This document shows, one piece after another, positions 11,076 to 24,400 of a stretch of 64,000 bases of DNA. This DNA is from Aquila chrysaetos chrysaetos (lineage: Eukaryota > Chordata > Aves > Accipitriformes > Accipitridae). The translations under genes were made by a program, and so were the position numbers. Under the pieces are notes generated by a model, which was given only the letters and a program-made list of their open reading frames with translations, was not told the origin of the DNA and did not search any database. The stretch spans positions 25,921,363-25,985,362 of the forward strand of contig NC_044005.1 in NCBI RefSeq assembly GCF_900496995.4. Reading direction: 5' to 3'. Each line of letters opens with the position of its first letter. The stretch's first letter is position 1.

Positions 11076-12855
11076 AATCCCCAGGCGTGCGTGTGCACCC
11101 CATGCACACAACACGTCCCCTGTTCTCTCCCACTGTCTCCTGGATCACTAAAGAGCTGGGCTACTCCATCTCTCGGGCTTGCAGCCTCTGTGGGAGGAAA
11201 GGACTGGCTATCAAACAGAATAAATTTAGCATATTAACAAGGAGATCACAAACCATGTAGATTAAGAGATACTGCAGCTTAGTAGTCACATCACTGTACC
11301 TGCGTAGGTGGCAACAGTCTTTGAACTAGCAGAAAAATTAGTCAGACCCTCCTGTAGCTTCCTGCCTGAGTCCTCCAGCCCCCAGCCCCATTAGCCACCC
11401 TATATAGTCCCTAACGAAATGCAGCAGGAGCTTTCAGAGAGCCTGGGCTGTTGTGGTAGACTGCAAAAACACGTGTCTGGTCCTTTGGAGGGTTTTGCAG
11501 GGTGCTTTTTTGGCTCTTACACACCCGAGGTAACTTCACAGTACTGAGAAGCCTTTAATGACAGAACTGCAATGCAATCAAGCTGCCCTAGGAGCAGGCT
11601 ATGCACATGGCTAATGTGGCAGGTAAACCTCTCCACAGGCTAGAAAATCGGGAAGAAAACAAAGAGAAATTCAGAATTTCTCATTTCTGTTCTTGATCTG
11701 CTCCCTATGCAATGATATGTCAGGACTCCAGCTCTGCTACTTATTTTTAGCAGTCCTTTGCCCAATGACACAGTCCAAGCAAAGCTGCCCTTCTGACAGG
11801 AAGCAGCAAGCAGATAAATCATGGTCAGATGGAGGCACAAGGAGAGAAAACTGCAAAGGTGAATGAAAAGGCTGTGTTTGAGAAGCTGTGTGATGAGGCA
11901 GGCTACGCGTGCCTGTAAGAGAGAGAGGGAAGTGTGGACACACAGCGAGCTGTCAGGAGGGTGCCAAGCGCCCTGCTGATATGTCTGAGCCCTGATGCAT
12001 CACCCTCTCGCAGGGGGCACCTGCACCATTAGTGCTGTGAAGAGTTCAAAATCCCAGAAGACAGGGAGGTTTTCCAGCTGGTCAGGACACTTCACTTTGC
12101 ACTAAAACAAACAAAAAAATATTTACCTCGGATGTCGCTACCACACCGTAGTTATAAGGTCTCCAGGGCACTTCCCTCTCGTGTTGCACCAGAGGGGTAA
12201 ATTCATCCATGTTATAACTCCATTAAGGAAGTTAATGGAATTGCTACAGGGATTAATCAGCCTAATGTGTCAGTTGTTTTCTAGCTGCAGCAACAGCCCA
12301 TGAGATCAGTGCTGTGATCCTACGCTAATAGGTGCCTTAAGAAAGGATACCATGACATCTCTACCAGGATCACAGCACTGGATTCCCCAGCAGCTGCAAC
12401 AAGGAGCCTCCATTTTGGCAAACTGCATCAGCTTATGCGGGCTGGATAGGAATTCATTGCTTCTCTTTAATAGGCTGGGGAGTATGCTGACAAGCCGTGA
12501 AAAACATTATTTCTTCCTCATAAACGCTCTCAGTGCATCCCAGGTAGGAAAATGCACCTGCTTTCATCCTTGCATTTCTCATGAGCCAGAACAGACGCAC
12601 TCATTCCTACAGGCTTTGTAACTGTCCTTCACTGCTTCACACTTGTATACATGTTTGGGTCAATAACAAACAAAGTTTATTGTGATGAGCAGAGTAACCA
12701 TGAAAATATGCCAGAAAAACCCTTAGCTGGATAATTAAAACACGTAGGATATACGTCCTTCCACACTGTGTGTGATCACATGAACGTACTGCTGTTCCCA
12801 TGTGTAATACACTGTATTTCACTAACAGTGAACAATAAAAAGTGTTCTGGTTTTT
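11076..12855 (+). other. ZDHHC22: Probable ZDHHC22 3' UTR
   Basis: AATAAA at 12834-12839 is followed at once by a GT-rich element (AGTGTTCTGGTTTTTT, 12841-12856), the best-formed polyadenylation context downstream of the stop. An earlier AATAAA at 11219-11224, and the one overlapping the stop codon, could give shorter ends. No coding sequence was seen in the interval. The 3' end is inferred, not observed. Confidence 0.4.
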
Positions 12856-12856
12856 T
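12834..12856 (+). terminator. ZDHHC22: Candidate polyadenylation signal, ZDHHC22
   Basis: A canonical AATAAA lies directly before a GT/T-rich downstream element. Spacing is slightly short but acceptable for cleavage near 12855. Confidence 0.4.
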
Positions 12857-15800
12857 ACATGACCTGTATTCTGCTTTCCGACAGTTCATTAGCTGTCTCT
12901 GTACATTCGTTACAGGATACACACGGACATGCTGAAGGAAAAAGTTAGGATTTGTTTATTGGCTTTCCCAATAATTCATCATATGATTTTGGACAAGTCC
13001 TTTCACCCTTCATGCTTTAATGTAATGACCAATCTAAAAATGCACCTAATAACCAACTTGCAGACCCATTCTAATTTCTATTTATAAGTTACACTCTCAA
13101 CCTCAAATGAAAGCTACAGGAAAATTAAGCTATTATCATCGCCCACAAACAGCATCTCGACGTAAATTATTCCTTACCGGCACGATGGCATCAAGGTGAG
13201 CAGACAGTCACCTTGTCGCTGGAACCAGAGCCAGTGGCTCGTGCCATACACCTCACCTTGGAAGGATTCCCAGGATTATTCTTATTGCACAGACTGGTTG
13301 ATCCAACTTCTTCTTTTTCATATATTTTTAAAGGCAACAGGCTCCCAACATTTCAGCCAGCAGCTGTCTCACGTCAGCAGAGCTTATCGTTTGACACCCT
13401 CGCCCTCTGCTTTTGGTGTTGATTGACACTGCAGTCTTGGGCAGCTCGTGGCACTAGGCACCTGCTGCCACGTTGCCTCAGGCTGTAAGTTCTTCGGGGC
13501 TGCGTGCTGAGAAGGGCACAACCAACTCAGAGTTTCGGTGGGCTACTCTGAAAGGACAGTCCCCAGGCAGCACAACAGGATTAGTTCTCTATGAAGCCTG
13601 TTGCCACTTCACGCCAGGGTTGGATTACGCCTGGCCCCTGCATCAGGGTCACAGCTGTCTGCCCTCACTGTGAAGTCTCAGACCTTGCTGAAGCACAGAG
13701 AGAACCTAGTTTGAGTAACTGCAGCACAGTTCTGCACAATTATTCTTTCTGTCAGACACCTGTGTTCCTGGCTGTAAATCGCTGCATCACCATTTTATGC
13801 AGCTAAATGGTTCCTTTGCAGCAAACTACTGGATTTCAGCAGTAGTAGTGAGACTTTCAGATGGATACAGCCTTTACAGTTATGATCCTCTGGGATGAAA
13901 AGAGCTATAAAAACATAACATTAGACTGACCCTGTATATTGGCTTATTTCTTGGCTCATTCCCAAGTGTGTGGACTGCCCTGTTTGGGGTAGAGTAGTGG
14001 TTCTGCAGGAACAGTTGAGAGTAGCTCTTTAATTATCCAGCTGCCCTGACATCCCTTGTCATACCTCTGCAACCACTTACAGAAATCCTTGGCGAGAAAA
14101 TGTAACAGGGCTCAACAGCTGTGAACAGAACCTTTGCTCTTAGCTATGATTTAGTAAATGAAGGCTGAGCTCAATGGCAATGTCACAAATTCTAAATCTG
14201 TTCAATGACTCTAAAGTTTTATAAGGATAAATAATAAAAGCTTCTCATTTTCTGTGCTTAGAGAGCCATTACTTATTATTTGCATTTTATTACATAGCAG
14301 CTGCAATAGCAAATATATTTTGGGACATGATTTCTTGTGACAATGTCTAAATACTTACAGACATTTTAAAAATAAAACACTTAGGGCTTCTCTGGCTTTG
14401 GAAAATCAGATGAACATAATTTCTTCTCTGATAATGCTAGTGCCTGAAGTAAAAGCTCCCTGTTGCTTAAGACCTTGCACAGGAACCATAGACACTTGCT
14501 TAGTGGCTTGTCTATTTTAAGTATGGCTACCTGAAAAAATGGTGCCACCTCTAAGGTCTCAGAAGTCTTCTCAATGACAGTATAGAGCAAATTAGGGGAT
14601 GCAGCTGTGAAGTAAACCAGAAGTCTGTTCTTATGTTTAGTAAGAATCTCATACAAAATAAGAAGTAGATGGTTTTCCTCTTCATACTACACTATTGGGC
14701 AGCCCTCAAGGCCTGCATGCAAAAGGTCTTCACTGGATATCCTCAGAGGACATAGAGTTAAACCATGAAGAGTCTCAAGTAATAAGGCACAGGGAGCATA
14801 TGAGAAAAGATGATGTGAAATAGCATTTATCTTGTTTAAGAAATAGCCAACTCAAGGGAGATGATCATGGTTTAAAAATACTTGCAAGGAGACAGAATAA
14901 ATTAATGAGGAGACTCATTAACTGTAAGGAGATAGTTGGAGGAGGACGGGCAGTACTGAACTGAGAGAAAGAAAAGCTGAGGTCAGAGCTTAGGGCATCT
15001 ATCTTTAAAGCAGTCAGAAGAAAGTAATCAGAGAAAGTGGCTCCAGTGAGAGCAGGAGTGATTTGACTTTGGTAGGGATGATGCACTGAGAGCCATCAGG
15101 CGGTATGACAACAGAATTCAAGTTATCTTCATTGATTGTTGACTGAATGGACACAAAGAAAGCCCAGACTGAGAAAACTCATTGCTAATCACTTTCTGCA
15201 CAAAAAACCCTCAAAGCCCCAGCAGAGCCAAAAGGGTTTTTCTCTCTTGAACTGCAAATGATGCTATGAGCAGGAGGAGCATGGGTAGAAGTCATAAGTA
15301 GCAACAGCAGAGTCTATATAGTTCTCTTCGAGTTATTTAAAGACTAGCCAGAACTATCATGGTTGGAGTAAAGCCATGACCTACTTTTTCAATATAAATA
15401 AATAAAGGGAGAAGAAAATTTAAAGCATATGTGGAGTCTCTGTGCCCTGGTAGATATTTAAATCAATAGAAACCCAATGTCAGACAACTTATATTAACAA
15501 ACAGTAAGATGTTCTCTCATAACTACATGTCCAGATGTTGGTCCTCTGCTTTTCCAGCTCTTTTCCAGAAAGCCAGGGGAATAAAGAGGCCTTGGAGATT
15601 ACACTAAAAGTCAGCAAACATGGACCAATTAGTGCTTCAGTCTTCTTACAGAGCCGTCCAGTCAGCAGCCTTGTCTTCATCAGAGCAAAGAGGTTTTAGC
15701 ATTGGTTGTCCTACTGAATCTAACTGGCAAGTGATGTCAGAGCTCAGGCAGGCCAGTCCCATGTCCCTTAAGGCTTTTTGGAGCCAGCATTTTCTAGTCT

Positions 15801-18800
15801 CCCCAGATGTCTATCTTTACTACCAATCATTCCTAGATTCACGTGATTATTATGCCTGACTGGAAAATTTCTATTAGATGTCAGGTCAGTCTTTTAGCTG
15901 CTTGTGTTGGATAAGAAGAGATGAAGACACAAAGCCATGTATCATCAGACTGCTGGAAATAATGATAGATTGGTTTGCCATCGCTATATGCTTAAGAATC
16001 TTATATATTCACTGGGCAATGGGGTTAACACAGTGGACCCACATGAGAGTGCCCTAGGAGTTAACAAGCAACTGCTGAATGCAGCCTTGTCACAGAGGCT
16101 GTTATCAAAGAATGATGTTATCATCCAGAACTGCTTGAGACCACAGGTAAGCTTATGGTCAGTGACAGAAAAACCAGGAGACAGATCCAGCATCATCAAC
16201 CAGGAGTCCTGATGTTTTATGATTGCTGGGAGGAAATTGTTGACCAGTACAACATAAGCAGTGTTTGTAGGTCTAAACATGAACTGCCAAAGTCAAACAG
16301 GTCCACAAAGTCCAGATGCTATGAAAGCTGCTTTGAGAAAAACTTCAAAATAGCATTAACTGAAGGAGTAAGTGTTTCACTAGATAAGAACTTCCAAGCA
16401 CTCAAAGCTAGATCAATGTTTTGAGCAAGGGAAGTTCCTTCAAGACTTGGAGAACCTGTCCCCATACTGACAACTTTCAAGTACCAAGTTCAAGTTCTTT
16501 ATTAATCTCCACTGAGTTTGATATTCAAGGCTGTCACTAGATGTTCTCCCAAAACATTCAGTGCTAAATCAAATGAGAGTGGTTTATACAATACTGAAGA
16601 CCACCATAGGTCCTCCCAGTAGCATGTATTGATACTATGATTTTCTTCTCCAGGGAACATCTGTTAACGCTCAGTGAGCTGGATTTGTGTGAGAAAACGT
16701 TGATTAATCAAGCAGTTTATTACACTAAATAAAACTTGATTGAGATTTTGCAAGTGTTATTGTCAAGGCAAAGAATTTTTCCTTTTCTCTTCAAGTCACA
16801 GTCCAGGGTATAAAAAAACTTTTGGACCCATCTATCCATGTCTCTAAACCAGTATGCACTAGACTGCAATTTTATGAGCACTCTAGATCTCTTCTCTTAT
16901 ACTTCCATTGTCACTAACCATCCAAGGAAATAATCCAATTTGTGAATATGAAGCCATGAAAGAAGGTACAAGGAAATAAAGAGACTGACAGCAGAAAGCA
17001 AAAGGTGGCAACAAAGTTCTGCTAAGCTACCAGCTATATAGTTTATGGACATCCAAAATCTCTTTTAAAGCCCCTGGAAACAAAGCTTAAAAAAAAATCA
17101 TAATATTTTTCATGCCAGGAGGAAAGCTGAAATGTCAAATCAGACTATAAGACCCAGCGTCTGGCTCCCAGAACTGGAGTGTTTTCCAGGTGTATGAATT
17201 CAGCCCACCACCATCTCAGATCACTCCATTGCTTCAGGGTAGTCAGGTGTTTCAGAAATTTGTCTATATAATCAATGCAGCTGGCAGGCACAGTCAGCCT
17301 GGGCAGAGCCAATGTCCTGCAGCAAGAGATGCCATCAGCTCAGAAAGAAGTGTTACTATCCAGGCTGTCAACAGCACACTGAAAGCCCCTTAGCTCAGGC
17401 AAGGATCTCTCATGTAACACAGAAGCTTTCTATCAGATCCAGGTCTGGGGTAGAAGAAATTCTGTAGTCAGACCGGAGGCAAACACTACATCTGTCCCCT
17501 TGACAATCTGTTTTTGGCTTTCTGTAGTGACTACTCCTTATGAACTAATTTGGCCAAAACTTGTCCAGCGTCATCCAATCAGCTATTGGCATCTTCTGGG
17601 AAAGAATGAATTTCATCAGGGGCTCATTAGGATATGTATTATGTTGATGGGAAAAAAGTAGGAAAGTGTGAAATATGCGAAGGAGCGTGCCAACCAGCCT
17701 ACAAATTATAGCATGATGGACACACTCAACATGAGCCTGCAGAATAAGACGGCAGCATTTCAGACTGCATATGAAGATGAACTTGAAGCAAAAAAAAAAC
17801 CCAATAAATCTTTTCCATGATGCTCTGATGCAATAGACACGGAATGTTATATTCAGCTTTGCCTTCATTAGTCAAACCAGATGGAGTTCACAGATAAGCC
17901 ACAAATGATTAAGAAGCTGAGAAATGGATTTGTAAGAGGAAAAAATGGTTATATTTGCCTAGCTTGGGTAACTACAGCCTAAGTGGATGTGAGGAAAATG
18001 TGGCAACCATCCATGTATTTTGGAGGGTGGGAGAAATAATTCTTGTTGGATAAACAAGCATCAACTAGAAATGGAGTTCAGTTTAAGAAAAGGAAATGAC
18101 ATGTTAACATTTCAGGAAATATTTCCAAACAGCAATTCTTCCACTGTCAGCCTTTCGAATAAGCTTAGATTGGAGAAGCTGAAATCTTCACATCTAGGGA
18201 GCTACAGAACTGAACAGGGCAAAGCACAGTGAATAGGGAACTGTCTGCTGTTGCTGGAAAACAGCGGGGAAAAATAAACCAGCGAAGCTCCCACTTTTTA
18301 CCTAGACAGTTGCTCAAGCTTAAGCCTCCTTAAGGAGGAGCTAGATACTGATCATACTCACCTGGGATTTGTTTATATTATTATGACCTTTTTCTATTCT
18401 GCATTGCACTTCTTGCCATCCCAGCTGGGTTCAAAATATTTATTAGTACCAGTGCTTTATTCAATAGAAGTAACATGAAATACAAATAGTTGTGCAAATA
18501 AAGTAATTAAATATAGGTGATACGTGTTGAAAACACAAACCAGTATTTTGGTCTTCTCTTCATAATCATGGCATCAGAGCATGCAATTCCCACATGGCTT
18601 CTGTTTGTAAATGCTACAGAAATGATTGACAGATGGCAGAGAACTTCACAATTTTATATCCCTAAAGTAGTTTTCTATTCAATGATCAGTTATGATATTT
18701 CTCAGCATTTCAATAGGACTAAGAGATACCCAAACCGCTTATGCTTTTACCCTCTTTTATACTTTCAAGTACTGCCAGAACAACCACTCTGTGTGTATGT

Positions 18801-20560
18801 AAACTGAAGAAAACATATCTATATTTCTATTTGATGTTTTTTAACCTTGAAATGAACAATTAGGTATGTTAATTTCCCATAACACAACTCTCAGATAGTT
18901 TGGAGAAACATTGCCAATTAAGAACTTCTGGAAATGTTAGGACCCTTCAATAGAGCAGCTACATAAATACATGCAAACTGAGATGTCATAATAGATTTAA
19001 GATCACTTTTGAATTCTGACATAATTTTAAGATATTCTTTCTTTTCCTTCTTTACTCTTGCTCCACCTCCCTCTCCTTACAAATCTAATACAGGGAAACA
19101 TTTTTGATAAAATATAGTACGTCATATAGAAAACATTCACATGGAAGAATTGGGAGACCTTCACAGTATCTGGGAAATACCAAAGAGGAGAAAGTAGACA
19201 TTTCATTAGCTCAGCCATTATTATTTATGAATCAACTAGAATGACCTTTTATACTTGTTTGATAAAATTTACTTACTGAAACCCCAGTGGAAATGTAACC
19301 AATACATAATTTAAATTTCCAGCAAAAGCTGAAACTTAAGGTTTACATTTAAGTCAAAGCATTAAGAGGCTCTACAGATTTTCACTCCCTGTAGGAAGTC
19401 CCTGAGGCATTAGAAGCATTACTCTGGTGATCAGAAGTCTCCAGCACTACATCAGAGAAAGTAATCCTTTTGCAGTTAACTAGCCAAATGTCATGTATTT
19501 TAACAAATGTGAATTTTGGCAGGAATGCTGAATCACTTGGGTTATATAGGTGTGCAAATAGCAAGACTGTGCCTCTAAAGTTTCTTCAAGGCATACAAAA
19601 ATTCCACTCATTAATGCACTACTACAGATTACAAGCCATCTGAGAGAATTATGAATCTTTACGCCGTCTCAAAAGTCAGTAGTTATAAATGCTATGTCCT
19701 GATCTTTTTCACCTCGGGCTGTGACAAATCCCAGTGTCTCTCCAATAAAATTGTGCAAACTGTGTAAACACACATAAGGAAGCAGGACAGAAGCTCCATG
19801 GATGAAGAGACAATAATGAAAATACTCAGTCCTACTAGCTGCAGAGCACTGTAGCTCAGTCCGGGAAAAAAGATTTGAGCATACTCTTAGCTTCAAGCAT
19901 AGACATAGTCCCGTAACTACAGCTGCACTACTCGCACCCTTCATTTTACTCATGTCTTTCCCAGTTCTTTTGGTTAGGCTGCACTACTCAATGTCTTCCA
20001 GCACTTCATTGAGGGTATTCTTCTGACTTCAAATGTTGTAACTTTTTAGGTACGAAAATGTAACACCTGATAAGCCTTCAGGCTTTTGACCACAGTTTCA
20101 TACAATGCATTACTACAGTTGCATGAACAGGTTTATATGATGGGGAGGAAAATGGCATGCATGGACATAAATTAATACGTGAGTGTGGCAAGACAGATGT
20201 CTGCTTACACCATGAAAGGTTTTATTAGTGTCTGCAACACAGCCAGCTAACAGTCTCTCCATTCCCCTAGCCTTATCAACCTTGAGATATTTATAAAAAT
20301 TTCCCTGGACAGGCATACAAGTAGAGACTTTAGTCCCCTATATTCCTTCCTTTCAGTATTCTAAACCATAAGGAACCAGTCTCTACACTCACCTGTGGAA
20401 TTACATTAGGGGAAATTAACCCAGTGAGTATACAGTTTAATTTATTAACATGAAACAAAATGTAGGTTAGTATAACCACATAGATACTCAGCCTTTAGAA
20501 AATCCAGCACCAGAACCATGACAGCCCACAGCCATGACTTGTAATAAATACCAATATTTC
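12857..20560. other. Intergenic DNA between the convergent genes (left part)
   Basis: AT-rich, non-coding and gene-free by eye. Open frames are under about 110 codons with no recognisable family. A 14-bp perfect palindrome (CCTCCTTAAGGAGG) occurs at 18325-18338. Nothing else specific was recognised, although old unrecognisable transposon remnants are likely. Confidence 0.6.
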
Positions 20561-20603
20561 AATTCTTATACAAGAAGCTTAAAGCACTTTATAATAGGGA
20601 ACA
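20560..20603 (+). repeat. Left part of an old SINE/L2-like relic, split by CR1
   Basis: 'aagcttaaagcactttata' resembles the 'tctcaaagcactttacaaa' part of a widespread amniote repeat. The matching right part ('ttattttacagttggg...') continues on the far side of the CR1 insertion at about 21331-21425. Both halves have the same orientation and order. Confidence 0.4.
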
Positions 20604-21330
20604 ATCATAGAATCATAGAATGGTTTGGGTTAGAAGGGGACCTTAAAGATCATCTAGTTCCAACGCCCCTGCCATGGGCAGGGACACCTTCCACTAGACC
20701 AGGTTGCTCAAAGCCCCATCCAACCTGGCCTTGAACACTTCCAGGGATGGGGTGTCCACAGCCTCTCTGGGCAACATGTTCCAGTGCCTCACCACCCCCA
20801 CAGTGAAGAACTTCTTCCTTACATCTGATCTAAATCTATCCTCTTTCAGTTTAAAGCCATTAGCCCTTGTCCTATCACCTTGTAAAAAGTCCCTCTCCAG
20901 CTTTCTTGTAGGCCCCCTTTAGGTACTGGAAGGCTGCTATAAGGTGTCCCTGGAGCCTTCTCTTCTCCAGGCTAAACAACCTTAACCCTTTCAGCCTAGC
21001 CTCATAGGGGAGGTTCTCCAGCCTTCTGATTATCTTTGTGGCCCTCCTCTGGACCTGCTCCAACAGGTCCGTGTCCTTCTTATGCTGGGGGCCCCAGAGC
21101 TGGATGCAGTACTCCAGGTGGGGTCTCGAGAGCAGAGCAGAGGGGTAGAACCACCTCCCTTGACCTGCTGGTCACACTTCTTTTGATGCAGCCCAGGATA
21201 CGGTTGGCTTTCTGGGCTGCAAATGCACATTGCTGGGTCATGTTGAGCTTCTCGTCAACTAACACCCCCAAGTCCTTCTCCACAAGGCTGCTCTCCATCC
21301 ATTCTCCAACCAAGTATTGCTTTTCTGCAA
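20604..21330 (-). mobile_element. CR1 LINE, 5'-truncated and decayed
   Basis: The + strand starts with tandem TCATAGAA units and 'tggtttgggttagaaggggaccttaaagatcatctag', the reverse complement of the avian CR1 3' end. Further along, the minus strand encodes pieces of the ORF2 reverse-transcriptase C-terminus: [38 protein letters not shown], then [20 protein letters not shown] and [21 protein letters not shown]. These pieces fall in different frames with stops, so the copy is dead. The 5' truncation is near 21312-21330, beside a duplicated 13-bp AAGTATTGCTTTT. Confidence 0.95.
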
Positions 21331-21425
21331 GAAGTATTGCTTTTTTTTATTTTACAGTTGGGAAGATCAAAGTGCCTTCTCTAAGGTGAGACGAGGAACA
21401 GAGACTGGGGCCATCTCAATTCCAA
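21331..21425 (+). repeat. Right part of the SINE/L2-like relic interrupted by CR1
   Basis: 'ttattttacagttgggaagatcaaagtgccttctctaaggtgagacgaggaacagagactggggccatctcaattcc' follows the order of the conserved repeat core (ccattttacagatggggaaactgaggcacagagaagtgacttgcccaaggtcacac...agagctggg). It is diverged but recognisable. Confidence 0.5.
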
Positions 21426-24400
21426 CCACATGTTATTGTTTGAACTATTTCATGCAGCAGTAGCAATGCCGGTGCCAAGTGCTTTTGAGCTGGGTGCGAT
21501 TTACAGGATTAAAGCCACAAACTTAAGCCTACAGCATACTTTTTGCCTGGAGGAGAGAAAAGGGGAGAAGAGCAAGCACTCAGTGAAAGCAGCAAGTGAG
21601 ATCATCTTCACCATCAAGATACAGTTCAGCTTATACATCTAGATCCAATGGGAAAAAATAATCATCGTCATTAAAAATACAGCGTTCAGATCTTTAAAAA
21701 GAAACCAGGAAAACAGTTTTAGGACACTGCGTGTGGATGGTTACCTTAAAATCTATTTTCACACATCTGTGAAAAAAATCCTTGGTAACATTGCTGTTCA
21801 GTATTCTTCTTCTTTCCTTTGCCTTTGTTCTCCTTCTCCTTACTAAGAGCTGCCACCTACTTATGGCATTAATTTTGTGGAATTTACTTCATCTTTTTCC
21901 ACCTTCTTCCCCTCAAATTGCTGAGATTTTAGGCATCAGCCATATGGCGACCAGTTCCTCACTCAAAGTTCTCTTATCTTATCTTCTACCTGGTGTGACT
22001 GTTTAGACTGTAGAAAAGGAATGGAAAATTACAGTGCGTTGAGAACAGTGTATGATTTAAAACAAACATTTTGTCATGCCAAGGAAATACTGAACATCAA
22101 TAGCAATCACTAAAACAAGATTGAGAGCTGATATTACACATCATAAACATCACATCTACATCAAGATTTTTTTTAGTAAATAAGAAAGAGACCAGGGCAA
22201 ATCTCAAGAAAAGGAAAAAGTCCAAAAGCTTATGTTAGACGTGTCAGTGCTAATGGCACTTGTTGTACATTAAGTGTGAACACAATTGCCAATATCAATT
22301 TCATGCCGTTATGTGTGCTCTGGTTAGAGCAGTTCTGACCTGGGTACCATGGAAATGTATGAGAAGAGTCCAAGAAGAATTAAGTGTTGCTATATTGGTT
22401 CCCATCCCAAACAGAAACAATTTCAGGCAAATAGAGACTTATTTTTAGTCACATTTATATTTTGAAGGGACTTAAAAGGGATGCAGTAGCCCATTTACTG
22501 AAAAATGATGTGCTAAGGACTGATCTTGCATCAGAACAGGGTGTGCTAAAGAACTTACAAAAGCACGCCCCAAATTAAGCTAAACTGTGGAGAACAATGG
22601 GGTGTTTTCCTCCCTTCTCCACACTAATGTGAGATGCAGTAACAGTGGCCTGTTACTGTTATTGTCATTATTTTTTAAGAGGCAATAGTGAATCTTTGCA
22701 GGGCTACCAAGTGCTTGGTTGTTACTGAACCAACTGCCAGAACAGTAAGGTGAAGCAACCATGCAGATACTCCTCTAAGGCATTCACCTGTGGATAAACA
22801 GATTTTATAATGACATGGAAGAGGAAAAGTGATACCGGGGAGTAATCTCACGCAGGAATTCAGGATTTTTATTTTATTGGCATTCATCCGCTTCCACTCA
22901 CCCAACTAATCTCACTGATAAACCAACCCCTTTTACATCAGATGGCTGTAGTGTCTCAGGCTGGTAGGTGTTTAGGTGCTGGAGAAGCAGTGGAATTTGA
23001 AATAAAGCAAGCCTTAGAAACTGCAATAATGCTTCCCATAACTTTGCTGGCTCCACTGCATCATTCTGTTTCACCTAACATCACTGTTTTAAGTTTGGCT
23101 GTGGAAAAAATGAACAGGGTAACAATTTTAATGCACAGGCAAGTTTTAGCTTTGCATCCCAGCCTTTCAAAGAAATAGACCCTTTCGCTTTGGCCCTGAG
23201 GCGCATGTCCAGACTGCCCAGCTTGATTTTGAACTGCTAGAAACTAGCCAGGGCCATTGGTGTATCTGTGTACCAACATCTTGCTCTGAACGGCATTGCC
23301 TCTCTAACTACAACAGTCTCTATCCAAATGCTGCTACTGCAGACCACAAGCACTACAGCAATAGACCCTCAGTGCAGTTCACCGCTTTGCTCTGTTCCAG
23401 TTTGCACTGGCTGCAGCTCCCATGGTACATCTGGAGGCGTTTCAGTATGCAGATGATTATCTTCAAGCTCAGACTTGCCTTCCTTGCACAATTAGTTTGG
23501 AAACAAATGTTTCGGAATTCTTTCTGGCCATTTCTCACACAATTGATGTCAGCAACCCACTTTCAGAGTGTTCTCAGAAAGCATTATCATGTAAGCATGC
23601 TGCAAGCACTGTCAGCAATAGGATGTTGAACGATGAGAGCCAATTTCACTTTGATGAAGACTATCCTGTTCTGACTTCCGAGCATGCCTGGTCATCTTGT
23701 ATAGCAAGCACATGTGCATGGGAAACAATAGTTAGCAAGAATACCAAATGGTAGGCATTGTTAACATTCACTATGGATAAAACAGCTTTCCTACTGTCTA
23801 CTCATATTTCACACTTTCCACACTAAGCACTGCTCATCTCACAAAACAGTCATAGCGTTGAACTCTGCCTCTAGCAAATGTAGAACAAGGCTTATCTGGC
23901 ACAGTGATATTTTGTACCAAACAGAACCCTTAATATTTTTTTTAAAATCAGAATTTTTAGGGATATGGTGAAAAAATTGTATTTGTACTCACTGAGCTAG
24001 CAATTTTCTCAGGAGATGCTGTTTCATCCTCACTTACTCAGAAGCGCTCTCTTTCAGTCTCCTCCTCCATCGCAGATGATTGAACACTTTTGGCTGTCTA
24101 TGCGGGCTCCTGCTTCTTCAGCACGAGGTGACTGAACTACTCATCAAAGCTGGGGTCTTGTTTCCAGTACAGGCAACTCAAAACAATCCAGGAGAAGGGG
24201 ATGAGGGTAAAGAGAAGTAACATCTTCCCCCACCCCCACAGTCCAGACTATTTCCATAGTGCTTGAGATTCACTGAAAAATGAATGCTATGACTAATGCC
24301 ACAATACACTAAACTTCCAGCCAAAATAATTTTCATTTCCAATAAAAACATGGGAGTTTTCCATTGAAAACACATAAATTTTTCAAGCAGTCCTATCTAT

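Noticed and set aside
15484-18240. Moderately long frames between 15.5 and 18.2 kb suspected to be an endogenous retroviral relic
   Set aside because: No protease, RT or integrase motif and no flanking repeats could be found on either strand.
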